This document shows positions 8,858-17,148 of a stretch of 57,263 bases of DNA, in pieces (position 1 is the first letter of the stretch; every line of letters starts with the position of its first letter). The DNA is from Alloprevotella sp. (lineage in GTDB: Bacteria > Bacteroidota > Bacteroidia > Bacteroidales > Muribaculaceae): the NCBI GenBank assembly GCA_023663135.1, contig JAMPIE010000015.1, positions 1 through 57,263 of the forward strand, given 5' to 3'. The position numbers and the translations under genes are program-made. The notes under the pieces are model-generated. The model was not told where the DNA came from and did no database searches. It worked only from the letters and a program-made list of their open reading frames with translations.

Positions 8858-8939
8858 TTCGTTGTCTTGATTGTGATATTTTTGTTTTTGTTGATGCTTG
8901 TCTGTGATGCAAGCGGCCATAATGATGCCAAATGCGCCG

Positions 8940-8969
8940 CAAAATTATGAAAAATCCTCCAAGTGCAAA
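8940..8969 (-). promoter_or_regulatory. rpsU promoter
   Basis: On the minus strand TTTG (8966-8969) is followed after 18 nt by TAATTTTG (8940-8947), matching TAnnTTTG. It points towards rpsU. Confidence 0.7.
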
Positions 8970-9059
8970 AATTTCGCGGCATAATTCTCAATTTTTCGCT
9001 GCGAGAGGAGCCCGCGCTTTTTCCCCGGCCTCGTTGGCCTCTCTTTCCGTTTTTTTGCC

Positions 9060-9067
9060 TACCTTTG
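9060..9067 (+). promoter_or_regulatory. -7 box of the rfbD-prfC promoter
   Basis: TACCTTTG matches TAnnTTTG and lies 49 nt before the rfbD ATG. A TTG occurs 23 nt upstream. The region 8948-9059 between this and the divergent rpsU promoter holds no recognisable gene. Confidence 0.6.
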
Positions 9068-9116
9068 CAGCCGCGCCGCTCGCAAGGCGACGCACCTCAA
9101 CCCGTATCTGTCCAAG

Positions 9117-9995
9117 ATGAAAATACTTCTCACAGGGGCCGACGGCCAGTTAGGGCGTGAGCTCAGCTCGCTCCTCGAGTCGTCAATGCCGGGTGTGACC
9201 GACTACACCGACATCGACACCCTTGACCTCACCGATGCCGAGGCCGTGGCCCGATATCTGGCCGCCGGCGAATACACACATATCATTAACTGTGCAGCCT
9301 ACACCGCCGTTGACCGCGCGGAGCAGGAGCCGGCCTTGTGTCTGAGGGTCAACACCGATGCCGTGACCAACATTGCCAAGGCCGCTTACGAGACAGGCGC
9401 CAAGGTGATCCACATCTCCACCGACTATGTCTTTGACGGCACCTCCCACCTCCCCTACCGCGAGAGCGACAAAGTGAATCCCACCTCCATCTACGGCTCA
9501 TCGAAGAGAAAAGGGGAGATGGTGCTCCTCAGCCTCTGCCCCAACGCCATAATAATACGGACGGCCTGGCTCTACTCCCCTTATGGCCACAACTTCGTGA
9601 AGACCATCCTAAGCCTGGCCGAGAAGCGCAAGAAGCTCGCCATAGTGAGCGACCAGATTGGCACCCCCACCGCGGCCTCCGACCTGGCCGAGGCCATCCT
9701 GGCCATCCTGCGCGCTCCACAATGGATTCCCGGCATCTTCCACTTCACCGACGAGGGGGTGGCCTCTTGGTATGACTTCGCCAAAGCCATCCTCCGCATG
9801 GCCTCCATCAGGGATGTCACCGTAAAGCCCGTATCCACCGAAGATTATAACACTGAGAACGCCACCGCCGCCTCCCGGCCCCCCTATGGCGTCTTGGACA
9901 AGCAGCTCATCAAGAAGACCTACTCTCTCACAATCCCACACTGGGAGGAGAGCCTGGCCGCTACCCTCCCACGCATCATCGCACAGATGAAATAA
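9117..9995 (+). CDS. rfbD: dTDP-4-dehydrorhamnose reductase
   Basis: A 292-residue short-chain dehydrogenase of the RmlD family that reduces dTDP-4-keto-L-rhamnose to dTDP-L-rhamnose with NAD(P)H. It has the nucleotide-binding glycine motif TGADGQLG at residues 6-13, the STDYVFDG segment typical of RmlD, and the catalytic Tyr-x3-Lys in YGSSKRKGE. Other rml genes are absent nearby, so in this genome rhamnose precursor genes are dispersed. It is the first gene of an apparent unit with prfC (41-nt gap). Confidence 0.94.
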   Translation: MKILLTGADGQLGRELSSLLESSMPGVTDYTDIDTLDLTDAEAVARYLAAGEYTHIINCAAYTAVDRAEQEPALCLRVNTDAVTNIAKAAYETGAKVIHISTDYVFDGTSHLPYRESDKVNPTSIYGSSKRKGEMVLLSLCPNAIIIRTAWLYSPYGHNFVKTILSLAEKRKKLAIVSDQIGTPTAASDLAEAILAILRAPQWIPGIFHFTDEGVASWYDFAKAILRMASIRDVTVKPVSTEDYNTENATAASRPPYGVLDKQLIKKTYSLTIPHWEESLAATLPRIIAQMK

Positions 9996-10036
9996 GACTC
10001 TGAGGGAGACCCCTAATCACGACAATTATCACAGCC

Positions 10037-11617
10037 TTGACACTCAACGAAGAAATAGCCCGCCGACGTACCTTTGCCATCATCTCTCACCCCGATGCCG
10101 GCAAGACCACCCTCACCGAGAAGCTCCTCCTCTTTGGCGGAGCCATCCATGTGGCCGGTGCCGTGAAGAGCAACAAGATCAAGAAGACCGCCACCTCTGA
10201 CTGGATGGAGATTGAGAAGCAACGCGGCATCTCCGTGGCCACCTCCGTCATGGGCTTTGACTATGGCGACTATAAAATTAACATCCTCGACACTCCGGGA
10301 CACCAAGACTTTGCCGAAGACACATACCGCACTCTCACTGCCGTCGACTCCGTGATCATCGTGGTCGACGTGGCCAAAGGTGTCGAGCAGCAGACAAGGA
10401 GGCTCATGGAGGTGTGTCGGATGCGCAACACCCCTGTCATCATCTTTGTCAACAAGCTTGACCGCGAGGGGCGCGACCCCTTTGACATCCTCGACGAGCT
10501 GGAGGCTGAGCTTAAGATTGCAGTCCGCCCCCTCTCTTGGCCCATCAACATTGGCCAGAAATTTAAGGGCGTCTACAATATATACGAAAAAGGGATTGAC
10601 CTCTTCACCCCCGACAAGCAGCGAGTGAGCGAGCGCGTGGAGATTGACTCCCTCACCGACCCTCGCATCGACCAGGCCGTAGGAGAAGCCGATGCCAACA
10701 AGCTCCGCGAAGACCTCGACCTCATCGAGGGAGTCTATCCCGAATTTGACGTGGAGGCCTACCGCAGCGGACACCTTGCCCCGGTCTTCTTCGGCTCTGC
10801 CCTCAACACCTTTGGAGTCAAAGAGTTGCTCGACTGCTTTGTAAAGATAGCTCCGGCTCCCGGCTCTACCAAGGCCGAGGAGCGAGAGGTGGAGCCCGAC
10901 GAGAATAAATTCTCAGGCTTCATCTTCAAGATACACGCCAACATGGATCCCAACCATCGCTCTTGCATTGCCTTTGTCAAGATATGCTCAGGCAAGTTTG
11001 AGCGCAACGCCCCTTACCTCCATGTCCGCTCCGGCAAAAACCTTAAGTTTGCCGCCCCAACTGCCTTCATGGCCCAGAAAAAAAGCATCGTCGACGAAGC
11101 CTATCCCGGCGACATAGTGGGCATCCCCGACTCAAGCAGTTCCTTCAAGATTGGCGACACCATCACTCAGGGTGAAATCCTCCACTATCGCGGCCTACCA
11201 TCCTTCTCCCCCGAGATGTTTAAATACATCGAAAACACCGACCCCATGAAAAGCAAGCAGCTCGAGAAGGGAATCCAACAACTTATGGATGAAGGTGTGG
11301 CTCAGCTCTTTGTCAATCAGTTTAATGGCCGCAAGATTATTGGCACTGTAGGCCAACTGCAATTTGAAGTGATCCAATACCGCCTGCTCCACGAGTATGG
11401 CGCCCAATGCCGCTGGGATCCCATCTCGCTCTATAAGGCTTGCTGGATTGAGAGCGACGACCCCGCCGCCCTCGAAGCCTTCAAGAAGCGCAAACACCAG
11501 TTTATGGCCACCGACCGCGACGGTCGCGACGTATTTCTTGCCGACTCCGGCTATGTGCTCACTATGGCCCAGCAAGATTTCCCAAAGATCAGGTTTCACT
11601 TCACGAGCGAATTCTAA
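10037..11617 (+). CDS. prfC: Peptide chain release factor 3 (RF3)
   Basis: A 526-residue translational GTPase that recycles RF1/RF2 from the ribosome after termination. G-domain motifs are intact: G1 in HPDAGKTTLTEK, G3 in DTPGHQDF and G4 in NKLD, followed by the EF-G-like domains II and III. The family normally begins MSLNEEIARRRTFAII; here the matching position is a TTG codon (TTG ACA CTC AAC) and no in-frame ATG lies between the rfbD stop and the G1 motif. A TTG start at 10037 is therefore likely. Confidence 0.95.
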   Translation: MTLNEEIARRRTFAIISHPDAGKTTLTEKLLLFGGAIHVAGAVKSNKIKKTATSDWMEIEKQRGISVATSVMGFDYGDYKINILDTPGHQDFAEDTYRTLTAVDSVIIVVDVAKGVEQQTRRLMEVCRMRNTPVIIFVNKLDREGRDPFDILDELEAELKIAVRPLSWPINIGQKFKGVYNIYEKGIDLFTPDKQRVSERVEIDSLTDPRIDQAVGEADANKLREDLDLIEGVYPEFDVEAYRSGHLAPVFFGSALNTFGVKELLDCFVKIAPAPGSTKAEEREVEPDENKFSGFIFKIHANMDPNHRSCIAFVKICSGKFERNAPYLHVRSGKNLKFAAPTAFMAQKKSIVDEAYPGDIVGIPDSSSSFKIGDTITQGEILHYRGLPSFSPEMFKYIENTDPMKSKQLEKGIQQLMDEGVAQLFVNQFNGRKIIGTVGQLQFEVIQYRLLHEYGAQCRWDPISLYKACWIESDDPAALEAFKKRKHQFMATDRDGRDVFLADSGYVLTMAQQDFPKIRFHFTSEF

Positions 11618-11640
11618 CCTTCCCCTCCACCCGTCTGATT

Positions 11641-13581
11641 ATGTATGCCATTGCCAAAGCCATCACCGCCATCATCTTAACACTGACATCCACAGCCTTC
11701 GCCTTTGCCAAGGAGCAGACATATGCCATAGTGGCCTATGGCGTTGACTACAACGCCAACCCCTTTGCCTACACCAACGACGGCTATTTCATCCAACAGA
11801 AATTTGACATAACCAATGCCTTCCGCCTGGCCTTTGACTATGGAGGGAGCAGTCGAAGTGCCAAAATCATCCACGACAAGGATAGAAACTATGGACTTCT
11901 CTATTCTAAGATGGGCTTTATCGTCACCCCCTTCAACGGCATAGCAATCAAGAGAATATCCATAGCCACCGTCAACGACCTCGGCACCGGATTTGTCGAC
12001 GGCAACAAGACCCCGCTGCAACGCGTTGGCGTCGACTATATCTGGAAAGGGAGCGCCACCGGCCCTGTGACCATCAGGCTTAGCGGAGCCGAGGCTTCAA
12101 TAGGCTTCCTCTATATAGAGGTGACCTACGACAACGCCCTCCAGCCCGACGACCCAAATATCCCGGATAATCCCGACATTCCAAACAATCCCGACATTCC
12201 CGATAATCCGGACAACCCCGATAATCCGGACAACCCCGATAATCCTGACAATCCTGATATCCCAGACGAGCCTAATATACCCGATAATCCCAATATCCCC
12301 GACAATCCCGAGCCAATAGGCGAGCTGACAATTCTTCCCTCCCAGCAGATGATTAGCCCGGGGGAGAGAATCACACTCTCATGCCCCACCGATGGTGTTG
12401 TAATCTACTACACAACCGATGGTTCTAAACCCACCTCGCGCTCGCGCCGCTACCAAGGCCGATTCACCCTCTCGCTACAGTCGGGCATGGATGTCAGGGC
12501 CGTTGCCGTAAGCCCCGATGGCCAGACCGCCGAGTCGCGCCGACGATATTACTTCGACGAAGTGACCACCATTGGCGACTTCTTCCTCAATGGGGCTGAC
12601 ACCCCGGTGAGCCTCCGAGCCCACCTACAAGTGGCCTATCACAACGACCTCCAGGCCTATCTCACCGACATTACCGACGGAGATGCCGGCGAATATCTCT
12701 TGGTCAACGACCCCGACCTGCTTATGGGGAGCATCAACCGAGGCGACGTGATGACCTCCATATATGCCACCGCCGACCGCAGCGACGACACCCCCTCTGC
12801 GCGCTTGGCAGGATATCCTCGAGTGGCCTATCGAGCCACTCCCCCTGAGCCCGACACCATTGCTATCAAGCGCCTCTCGCTCAACCATCTCAACCGCTAT
12901 GTGGCAGTCATAGGCACTCTCTACAACAATCTGCTCACCGACTCTGAGAACCGCTCAATCATCATCGACCGCTCTTTCATTGCCCCCGGCGGCAGCTACA
13001 CCACCCCCGTCTGTGTCACCGGCTTCATTGGCTCCAACGGCAATCAATCCATCGCCCTCCGCGCTATAAAGATAGAGGCTGTCAAGGATGAGGAGCCCGT
13101 CCCCGCGCCAAGCCCGGGAGAGGACACACCGCGCCACACCTTCAACATCGTCTCGGGAGGCAACGGCTCCATCGATGCCTTTGCCCGCTGCAACCGATAT
13201 GCCGGCTTCGGGCCCGAGGGAGCGCCGCTATCCATCCCGACATCCATTGCCGAGGGCGACACCATCTATCTCTACGTCCACCCCGACAAAGGATATGCAC
13301 TGGCGAGCATTGTGGCCGGGGCCGCCATCTATCTCCCCTCCGACTCTCGCTTCACCGAGACCATCTATGGCATGATGCTACCCCTCATAATCAAGGACGA
13401 CGTGACCGCCGTGGCCACATTTGTCAAAGAAGCCGCCGGGATAAGCTCCGTGACTGCCAACCCACAGGAAGCTCTTTATTACGACCTTATGGGCCGCTGT
13501 CTTGGCTTCGAGACTCCCGCAAAAGCAGGCATATACATCCGCCGTTCAAGCCGAGGCGCAGAGAAGCTGAGGGTTGACTAA
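11641..13581 (+). CDS. Large secreted repeat protein with chitobiase-like domain, possible T9SS cargo
   Basis: A 646-residue exported protein with a signal peptide (residues 1-23). From the N-terminus there is a beta-rich domain (25-165), a low-complexity linker of Asn-Pro-Asp units (169-224), and a chitobiase/hexosaminidase C-terminal-like module (about 226-305, with VVIYYTTDGSKPTSRSRRY). An OB-like beta domain follows (about 308-476), then a repeat-like beta domain (about 505-600). The C-terminal tail of about 35 residues (LYYDLMGRCLGFETPAKAGIYIRR) resembles the shortened carboxy-terminal regions of Bacteroidales cell-surface proteins. It follows prfC by 23 nt. Extracellular or surface location is inferred; a carbohydrate-related function is only suggested by the chitobiase-like module. 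Confidence 0.75.
   Translation: MYAIAKAITAIILTLTSTAFAFAKEQTYAIVAYGVDYNANPFAYTNDGYFIQQKFDITNAFRLAFDYGGSSRSAKIIHDKDRNYGLLYSKMGFIVTPFNGIAIKRISIATVNDLGTGFVDGNKTPLQRVGVDYIWKGSATGPVTIRLSGAEASIGFLYIEVTYDNALQPDDPNIPDNPDIPNNPDIPDNPDNPDNPDNPDNPDNPDIPDEPNIPDNPNIPDNPEPIGELTILPSQQMISPGERITLSCPTDGVVIYYTTDGSKPTSRSRRYQGRFTLSLQSGMDVRAVAVSPDGQTAESRRRYYFDEVTTIGDFFLNGADTPVSLRAHLQVAYHNDLQAYLTDITDGDAGEYLLVNDPDLLMGSINRGDVMTSIYATADRSDDTPSARLAGYPRVAYRATPPEPDTIAIKRLSLNHLNRYVAVIGTLYNNLLTDSENRSIIIDRSFIAPGGSYTTPVCVTGFIGSNGNQSIALRAIKIEAVKDEEPVPAPSPGEDTPRHTFNIVSGGNGSIDAFARCNRYAGFGPEGAPLSIPTSIAEGDTIYLYVHPDKGYALASIVAGAAIYLPSDSRFTETIYGMMLPLIIKDDVTAVATFVKEAAGISSVTANPQEALYYDLMGRCLGFETPAKAGIYIRRSSRGAEKLRVD
12160..12312 (+). repeat. 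In-frame tandem repeat encoding (I/N)PDNPD units
   Basis: About 150 bp of degenerate 9- and 18-bp units (CCCGATAATCCGGACAAC and variants) encode a stretch made almost entirely of Asn, Pro, Asp and Ile. It forms a hydrophilic interdomain linker of the protein at 11641-13581. All units stay in frame, and unit identity is highest in the centre (12200-12250), where copy-number change by slippage is most likely. Confidence 0.85.
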
Positions 13582-13590
13582 GTAATCTTC

Positions 13591-13733
13591 AAAAAACAAC
13601 TTGGGACATTCTGCTCGTCCTCATCGGCATCTTTCCATCGTTCGTTCAGTTGTTATGCCCGCATAACTCCATCACTCAAGATGGAAATCTGTTCGATGAC
13701 GACTTCGCAATCTGTCCCAACTTATTTTTTTAC
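13591..13733. repeat. Large imperfect palindrome: four nested stems with flanking A- and T-tracts
   Basis: Four inverted-repeat pairs nest inside one another. TTGGGACA (13601-13608) pairs with TGTCCCAA (13713-13720). GTCCTCATCG (13617-13626) pairs with CGATGACGAC (13694-13703), 9 of 10. TTTCCATC (13632-13639) pairs with GATGGAAA (13680-13687). GTTATG (13652-13657) pairs with CATAAC (13662-13667) around a CCCG loop. Six A precede the outer stem and seven T follow it, so the transcript of either strand would end in a U-tract. It lies between the end of the 11641 gene and the sigma-factor gene. It could be a long terminator, a small structured RNA, or a dispersed palindromic/MITE-like element; the sequence alone cannot decide. 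Confidence 0.7.
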
Positions 13734-13847
13734 GATTACTGACACGCCCACCGCCCTCAACTCTCCCCCCAAAAAATTTTTTTTCAAATTTTTCACATCG
13801 ACTTGTCACAGACAGGCCGGGCTGCGCGTATTACCGATGAACGACCA

Positions 13848-14402
13848 ATGGAACAGACCTCGTCATATACCTCCCCATCCAGCCCCGCCGCCGGCCTGGC
13901 CCGACGCTTCGAGGAGCTCCGTCCCAAGCTCAAGCTCTGGGCCTCACGCATCCTCGGCAGCTCCGACGATGCCGACGACGCCCTCCAGGAAGCCTTCTTC
14001 AGGCTTTGGCGCCGGCGCGACACCCCCGGGAATGTCGATGCCATGAGCCACACCGCCGTAAGAAGCGCCTGCATCGACCTTCTGCGCCGACGTGCTGTGA
14101 GACGCGCCGAGCCGCTCGACGCCGCCGGCGAGCTCCTCACCTTAGGCAGCGACGCTGATGACTCCCTCGCTGCAATGGTCCAAGAGGTGACCGACCTCAT
14201 CGAGAGCCGCCTCGACAGCCGCGCCCGTGAGATATTGCTGCTCCATGACTCGCAAGGCTACGACTATGACGAGATTTCCCTGAAAATGGGCATCACTGAG
14301 GTAAACTGCCGCGCCATACTATCCCGCGCCCGCAAGACCATCCGCGACATATACCGCAGCCGTCAAACTTCAAGCAACAACCCACAATCTCCACGCCGAT
14401 GA
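13848..14402 (+). CDS. ECF-family RNA polymerase sigma factor
   Basis: A 184-residue extracytoplasmic-function sigma factor. Region 2 covers about residues 16-80 (LKLWASRILGSSDDADDALQEAFFRLWRRR), including the DADDALQE core-binding motif. Region 4 covers about 110-172 (REILLLHDSQGYDYDEISLKMGITEVNCRAILSRARKTIR), a helix-turn-helix for the -35 element. The first ATG at 13848 is used; an upstream TTG would add 15 residues unlike the family. Its stop overlaps the start of the anti-sigma-like gene (ATGA). It probably controls envelope genes and sits about 3 kb upstream of the T9SS operon. Whether it recognises the shared elements at 17149 and 27998 is untested inference. The 114 nt upstream (13734-13847) are T/C-rich with no clear promoter. 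Confidence 0.9.
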   Translation: MEQTSSYTSPSSPAAGLARRFEELRPKLKLWASRILGSSDDADDALQEAFFRLWRRRDTPGNVDAMSHTAVRSACIDLLRRRAVRRAEPLDAAGELLTLGSDADDSLAAMVQEVTDLIESRLDSRAREILLLHDSQGYDYDEISLKMGITEVNCRAILSRARKTIRDIYRSRQTSSNNPQSPRR

Positions 14403-14842
14403 ACAGCGACAAGACCCACCTTCTAATCCAGCGCTTCTTTGATGCAACCGCCACCAAAGAAGAGGAAGAGGCTCTGCGCAAAATCCTTGCCGACCCCTCC
14501 ACCGAGTCCACCGACGAAGTCAACGAAGCTCGTGCCGTGATGGGCTTCACGGCCCTCTTCCGTCCTCGGCTCCGACGTCCGGCGTCCTCGCGCCGCCTAA
14601 GAGCCATTGCCGCATCGGCCGCCGCCGTGGCCGTGGCTGCCACAATTGGCCTATGGGCCATAACCCACCAGACCCCCTCCAGCGCAAGCGATGCCACCAT
14701 CTATGCCTCAGGCAATATCAGCCACTCCACCGACGATGCCCTGGCCATCATGACCTCTCAACTCAGCCAGATGGGGCAGGCCAACGCCTCGAGCCAAGCC
14801 ACCCGGATGCTCAACGCTCTCGGCGAATCAATGCACAAGTAA
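14399..14842 (+). CDS. Putative anti-sigma factor, single-pass membrane protein
   Basis: A 147-residue protein coupled to the sigma gene by an ATGA overlap. Residues 1-60 are hydrophilic and would be cytoplasmic (LIQRFFDATATKEEEEALRKIL, typical of the start of Bacteroidota sigma-associated proteins). An Arg-rich stretch precedes one transmembrane helix at about residues 66-85 (IAASAAAVAVAATIGLWAI), and about 60 periplasmic residues follow. This architecture and gene order fit an anti-sigma factor that holds the ECF factor at the membrane. No zinc-binding HxxxCxxC motif is present. Confidence 0.7.
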   Translation: MNSDKTHLLIQRFFDATATKEEEEALRKILADPSTESTDEVNEARAVMGFTALFRPRLRRPASSRRLRAIAASAAAVAVAATIGLWAITHQTPSSASDATIYASGNISHSTDDALAIMTSQLSQMGQANASSQATRMLNALGESMHK

Positions 14843-14857
14843 CACCTTATATAATAT

Positions 14858-15307
14858 ATGACACGGCATCTACTCATCACCCTCATAGCCTTAGCGGTCT
14901 CAGCCCTCACCTCGACGTCACAAGTCCCGGCAGCCCTCGAAAAGCTCTTTGACGGGCCCTATACCGACAACCCCTCCGCCACCGAAACCATCATCACCGG
15001 CGACCCTCTTAAGCCATTCTCTCTCAATCTATTTCACTCCCTATCGGTCAAAGACAACGCCACTCTCGCCGACGAGATAGAGAAAGCAGTGCGCTCCGAT
15101 GGAAAGCGCTCCCTATGGAAAGAGACAGTAATGAACGGCGGTCGCCTCCAAAACGGCATCTATGAGCTCAAGGGAAATAAGCGACGCCGCTACATCCTCT
15201 ATCTCAACACCTTCATAAGCGGAGGCAACGACGCCACGGTGATCTACCTCGAGGGGAGCGCTACCCCCAGTCAAATCAAGCGCCTCATTTCCACCATAAG
15301 CAACTGA
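14858..15307 (+). CDS. Small exported protein (resembles DUF6108)
   Basis: A 149-residue protein with a signal peptide (MTRHLLITLIALAVSALTSTS). The mature part is alpha/beta, with motifs FSLNLFHSLSV, SLWKETVMNGGRLQNGIYEL and RRYILYLNTF. This is the pattern I associate, tentatively, with the DUF6108 family of proteins encoded next to ECF sigma/anti-sigma pairs in Bacteroidales. The function is unknown. It is 15 nt after the anti-sigma-like gene and probably periplasmic, so it could be a regulator or target of that pair. Confidence 0.65.
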   Translation: MTRHLLITLIALAVSALTSTSQVPAALEKLFDGPYTDNPSATETIITGDPLKPFSLNLFHSLSVKDNATLADEIEKAVRSDGKRSLWKETVMNGGRLQNGIYELKGNKRRRYILYLNTFISGGNDATVIYLEGSATPSQIKRLISTISN

Positions 15308-15328
15308 TCCATCACATCCCATATAGTC

Positions 15329-16240
15329 ATGCACACCCCTTCATTCATTATAGCCTCCTTGACCGCTTTGGCCGCCGCTTCACCCATCTCGGCCTCAGCT
15401 CAGTCTCAAAGCCCCGACACCATTGCCGTCTTCAACCAAGCCAACGAAGTGACCATCACCAACTCCCCCGCCGGCAACACCGTTACCATTGTAGAGAAAA
15501 ACGCCATCGGAGTGGAGACGCGCCACACCTTCACTGTCAGCGACGGCCTATCCAACCCCTTTATCAACAGCCCCAAAGGATGGAACATCACGCGCCTATT
15601 CCAGTCGCGACAAAAAGTAAAATCGCCCGCCCGTCCCCATTCGCGCGTCGACGGTGCCAGGGGCATCTATGCCGGCGGCCTTATTCCCATAGGCAGCCAC
15701 GGCCCCGTGACCGGCGGCTGGGAGATAGGCGTCAAAAACCTTATCATGGGGGAATGGATTGCCGGCCGTGGCCTCCCCTCGCTTTCCATCGGGGCCGGAT
15801 TTGGGTGGAAATTCCAGACCGTGGGCCATGGCTTTGCCCTATATAGCCAAGAGGGCGCCCTCTGCATCATGCCCCGCCCCGACGGCGTCAACGACCTCTC
15901 GAGCCGCATCAAGTCCTTCCACCTCACCATCCCTATCACCCTCACCATCCCCCTCCACGGCAAGTTTGCCGCCGCCCTCTCAGGCGAGCTCCACCTCAAC
16001 ACCTACACCACCGCCTCAACCTCTTGGAGCATGACCGACCCCACGAGCAGAGCCACCGAACGCACAAAAATAAACTACAAAGGGCTCCACCAAAAAATTG
16101 CAACCCTGGAACTCTCGGCCGCCATTGGATGGACCGACGCCCTCGGCGCATACATTTCCTGGGCCCCCTTCAATCCCTTCAAAAAAGGTTACGGCCCTGA
16201 ATATAAGACCCTCGCAGTAGGTGCCACTATCAACTTCTAA
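15329..16240 (+). CDS. Exported outer-membrane barrel-like protein, copy A
   Basis: A 303-residue protein with a signal peptide (residues 1-25). It then has a short Thr/Val-rich beta segment (PDTIAVFNQANEVTITNSPAG), a basic linker (about 90-105), and alternating hydrophobic beta-strands with glycine turns that end in Phe (TLAVGATINF), as in outer-membrane barrels. It shares layout and the N-terminal segment with the next gene, so the two are paralogues. I recognise no family name. It is 21 nt after the small exported protein and thus plausibly in the sigma-factor operon. Confidence 0.65.
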   Translation: MHTPSFIIASLTALAAASPISASAQSQSPDTIAVFNQANEVTITNSPAGNTVTIVEKNAIGVETRHTFTVSDGLSNPFINSPKGWNITRLFQSRQKVKSPARPHSRVDGARGIYAGGLIPIGSHGPVTGGWEIGVKNLIMGEWIAGRGLPSLSIGAGFGWKFQTVGHGFALYSQEGALCIMPRPDGVNDLSSRIKSFHLTIPITLTIPLHGKFAAALSGELHLNTYTTASTSWSMTDPTSRATERTKINYKGLHQKIATLELSAAIGWTDALGAYISWAPFNPFKKGYGPEYKTLAVGATINF

Positions 16241-16254
16241 ACATCCTCGCCACA

Positions 16255-17136
16255 ATGAAACCACTTCTTTTAGCCATAGCCGCCTCCATCATATGCCTTG
16301 TCTCTGCCAATGCCGCCGAGACCCCCGACACAACCGTAGTACAGACCATCAAGACCGTCATCACCGAGGGACCCGACGGCACCACCCTCGTCACTATTAC
16401 CGACACCCAAGGCAACACCACCGTGCGCACCCTATCCTCCGCACGCTCCGACTCCACCTTGACGCGCCTCACAAGCCGAATGGAGTCAAACCTCTCCATA
16501 CGCATCGGAAGCAACAAGCAGTCGCGATGGACCGCCACATGCGGCGGTTTCAACATAGGCTTTGCCTCCGCCCCCGGCCACCCCTCCGAACTGCCCTTTG
16601 AGATGGGAAAAAGCTGGGAGATAGGATGGACTGAGATGATAGGCGTGGGCTTTGATGCCACCCCATCCACTCAGCTTCGCCTCGGCTTTGGCCTCGACTG
16701 GCGCAACTATAAAATGACCGCCCCCGACGCCCGCCTCGCCATTGCCCCCGACGGAAGCGTCATCCCCCTCCCCTACCCCGAAGGAACCCGCCCGGCCGGC
16801 TCTCGCATCAAAGTGTTTACCCTCCAAATGCCCTTGATGATCAAGCAGAAAATGCCCTTTAAGCTCTTCCGCCAGCAGCAATGGATAGCCCTCGGAGTTA
16901 TCGGCGGTTATTCCCCCCACGCCTCCATGCTCACCCGCTATCGCGACGGCGAGGGGATGGTCAAGAAGTCGGTCAACAAGATAGGCCATCGCCGCTGGAC
17001 TCTCGACCTCATGGCCATCGCCGGACTCTCAGAAAGCGTCGGAATCTACCTCCGCTATCAGCCCCAAAGCGTCCTTCGCGGAAGCGCCCAGCCCGACTTT
17101 CGCTCCCTCTCCACAGGCCTTATTTTCTTCTATTAA
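16255..17136 (+). CDS. Exported outer-membrane barrel-like protein, copy B
   Basis: A 293-residue paralogue of the preceding protein. After the signal peptide (cleavage near AAE, residue 22) it has PDTTVVQTIKTVITEGPDG, matching the PDTIAVFNQANEVTITNSPAG segment of copy A. It continues with WEIGWTEMIGVGF (compare WEIGVKNLIMGEW) and closes with a terminal aromatic strand (LSTGLIFFY). Strand alternation and aromatic ends indicate an outer-membrane beta-barrel. It lies 14 nt after copy A and 48 nt before porT, with the unusual promoter-like element in between. Confidence 0.65.
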   Translation: MKPLLLAIAASIICLVSANAAETPDTTVVQTIKTVITEGPDGTTLVTITDTQGNTTVRTLSSARSDSTLTRLTSRMESNLSIRIGSNKQSRWTATCGGFNIGFASAPGHPSELPFEMGKSWEIGWTEMIGVGFDATPSTQLRLGFGLDWRNYKMTAPDARLAIAPDGSVIPLPYPEGTRPAGSRIKVFTLQMPLMIKQKMPFKLFRQQQWIALGVIGGYSPHASMLTRYRDGEGMVKKSVNKIGHRRWTLDLMAIAGLSESVGIYLRYQPQSVLRGSAQPDFRSLSTGLIFFY

Positions 17137-17148
17137 CACAAAAGCAAT

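Noticed and set aside
10013..10774. 253-codon open frame on the minus strand
   Set aside because: Antisense to the G domain of prfC with no recognisable protein features.
12160..12312. CRISPR array
   Set aside because: Units are 9-18 bp, in frame, have no spacers and encode a protein linker.
13591..13733. Small transposase-coding remnant on the minus strand
   Set aside because: The minus strand gives a short open run, but it is broken by a stop inside the palindrome and I see no transposase motif; recorded only as a repeat or structured element.
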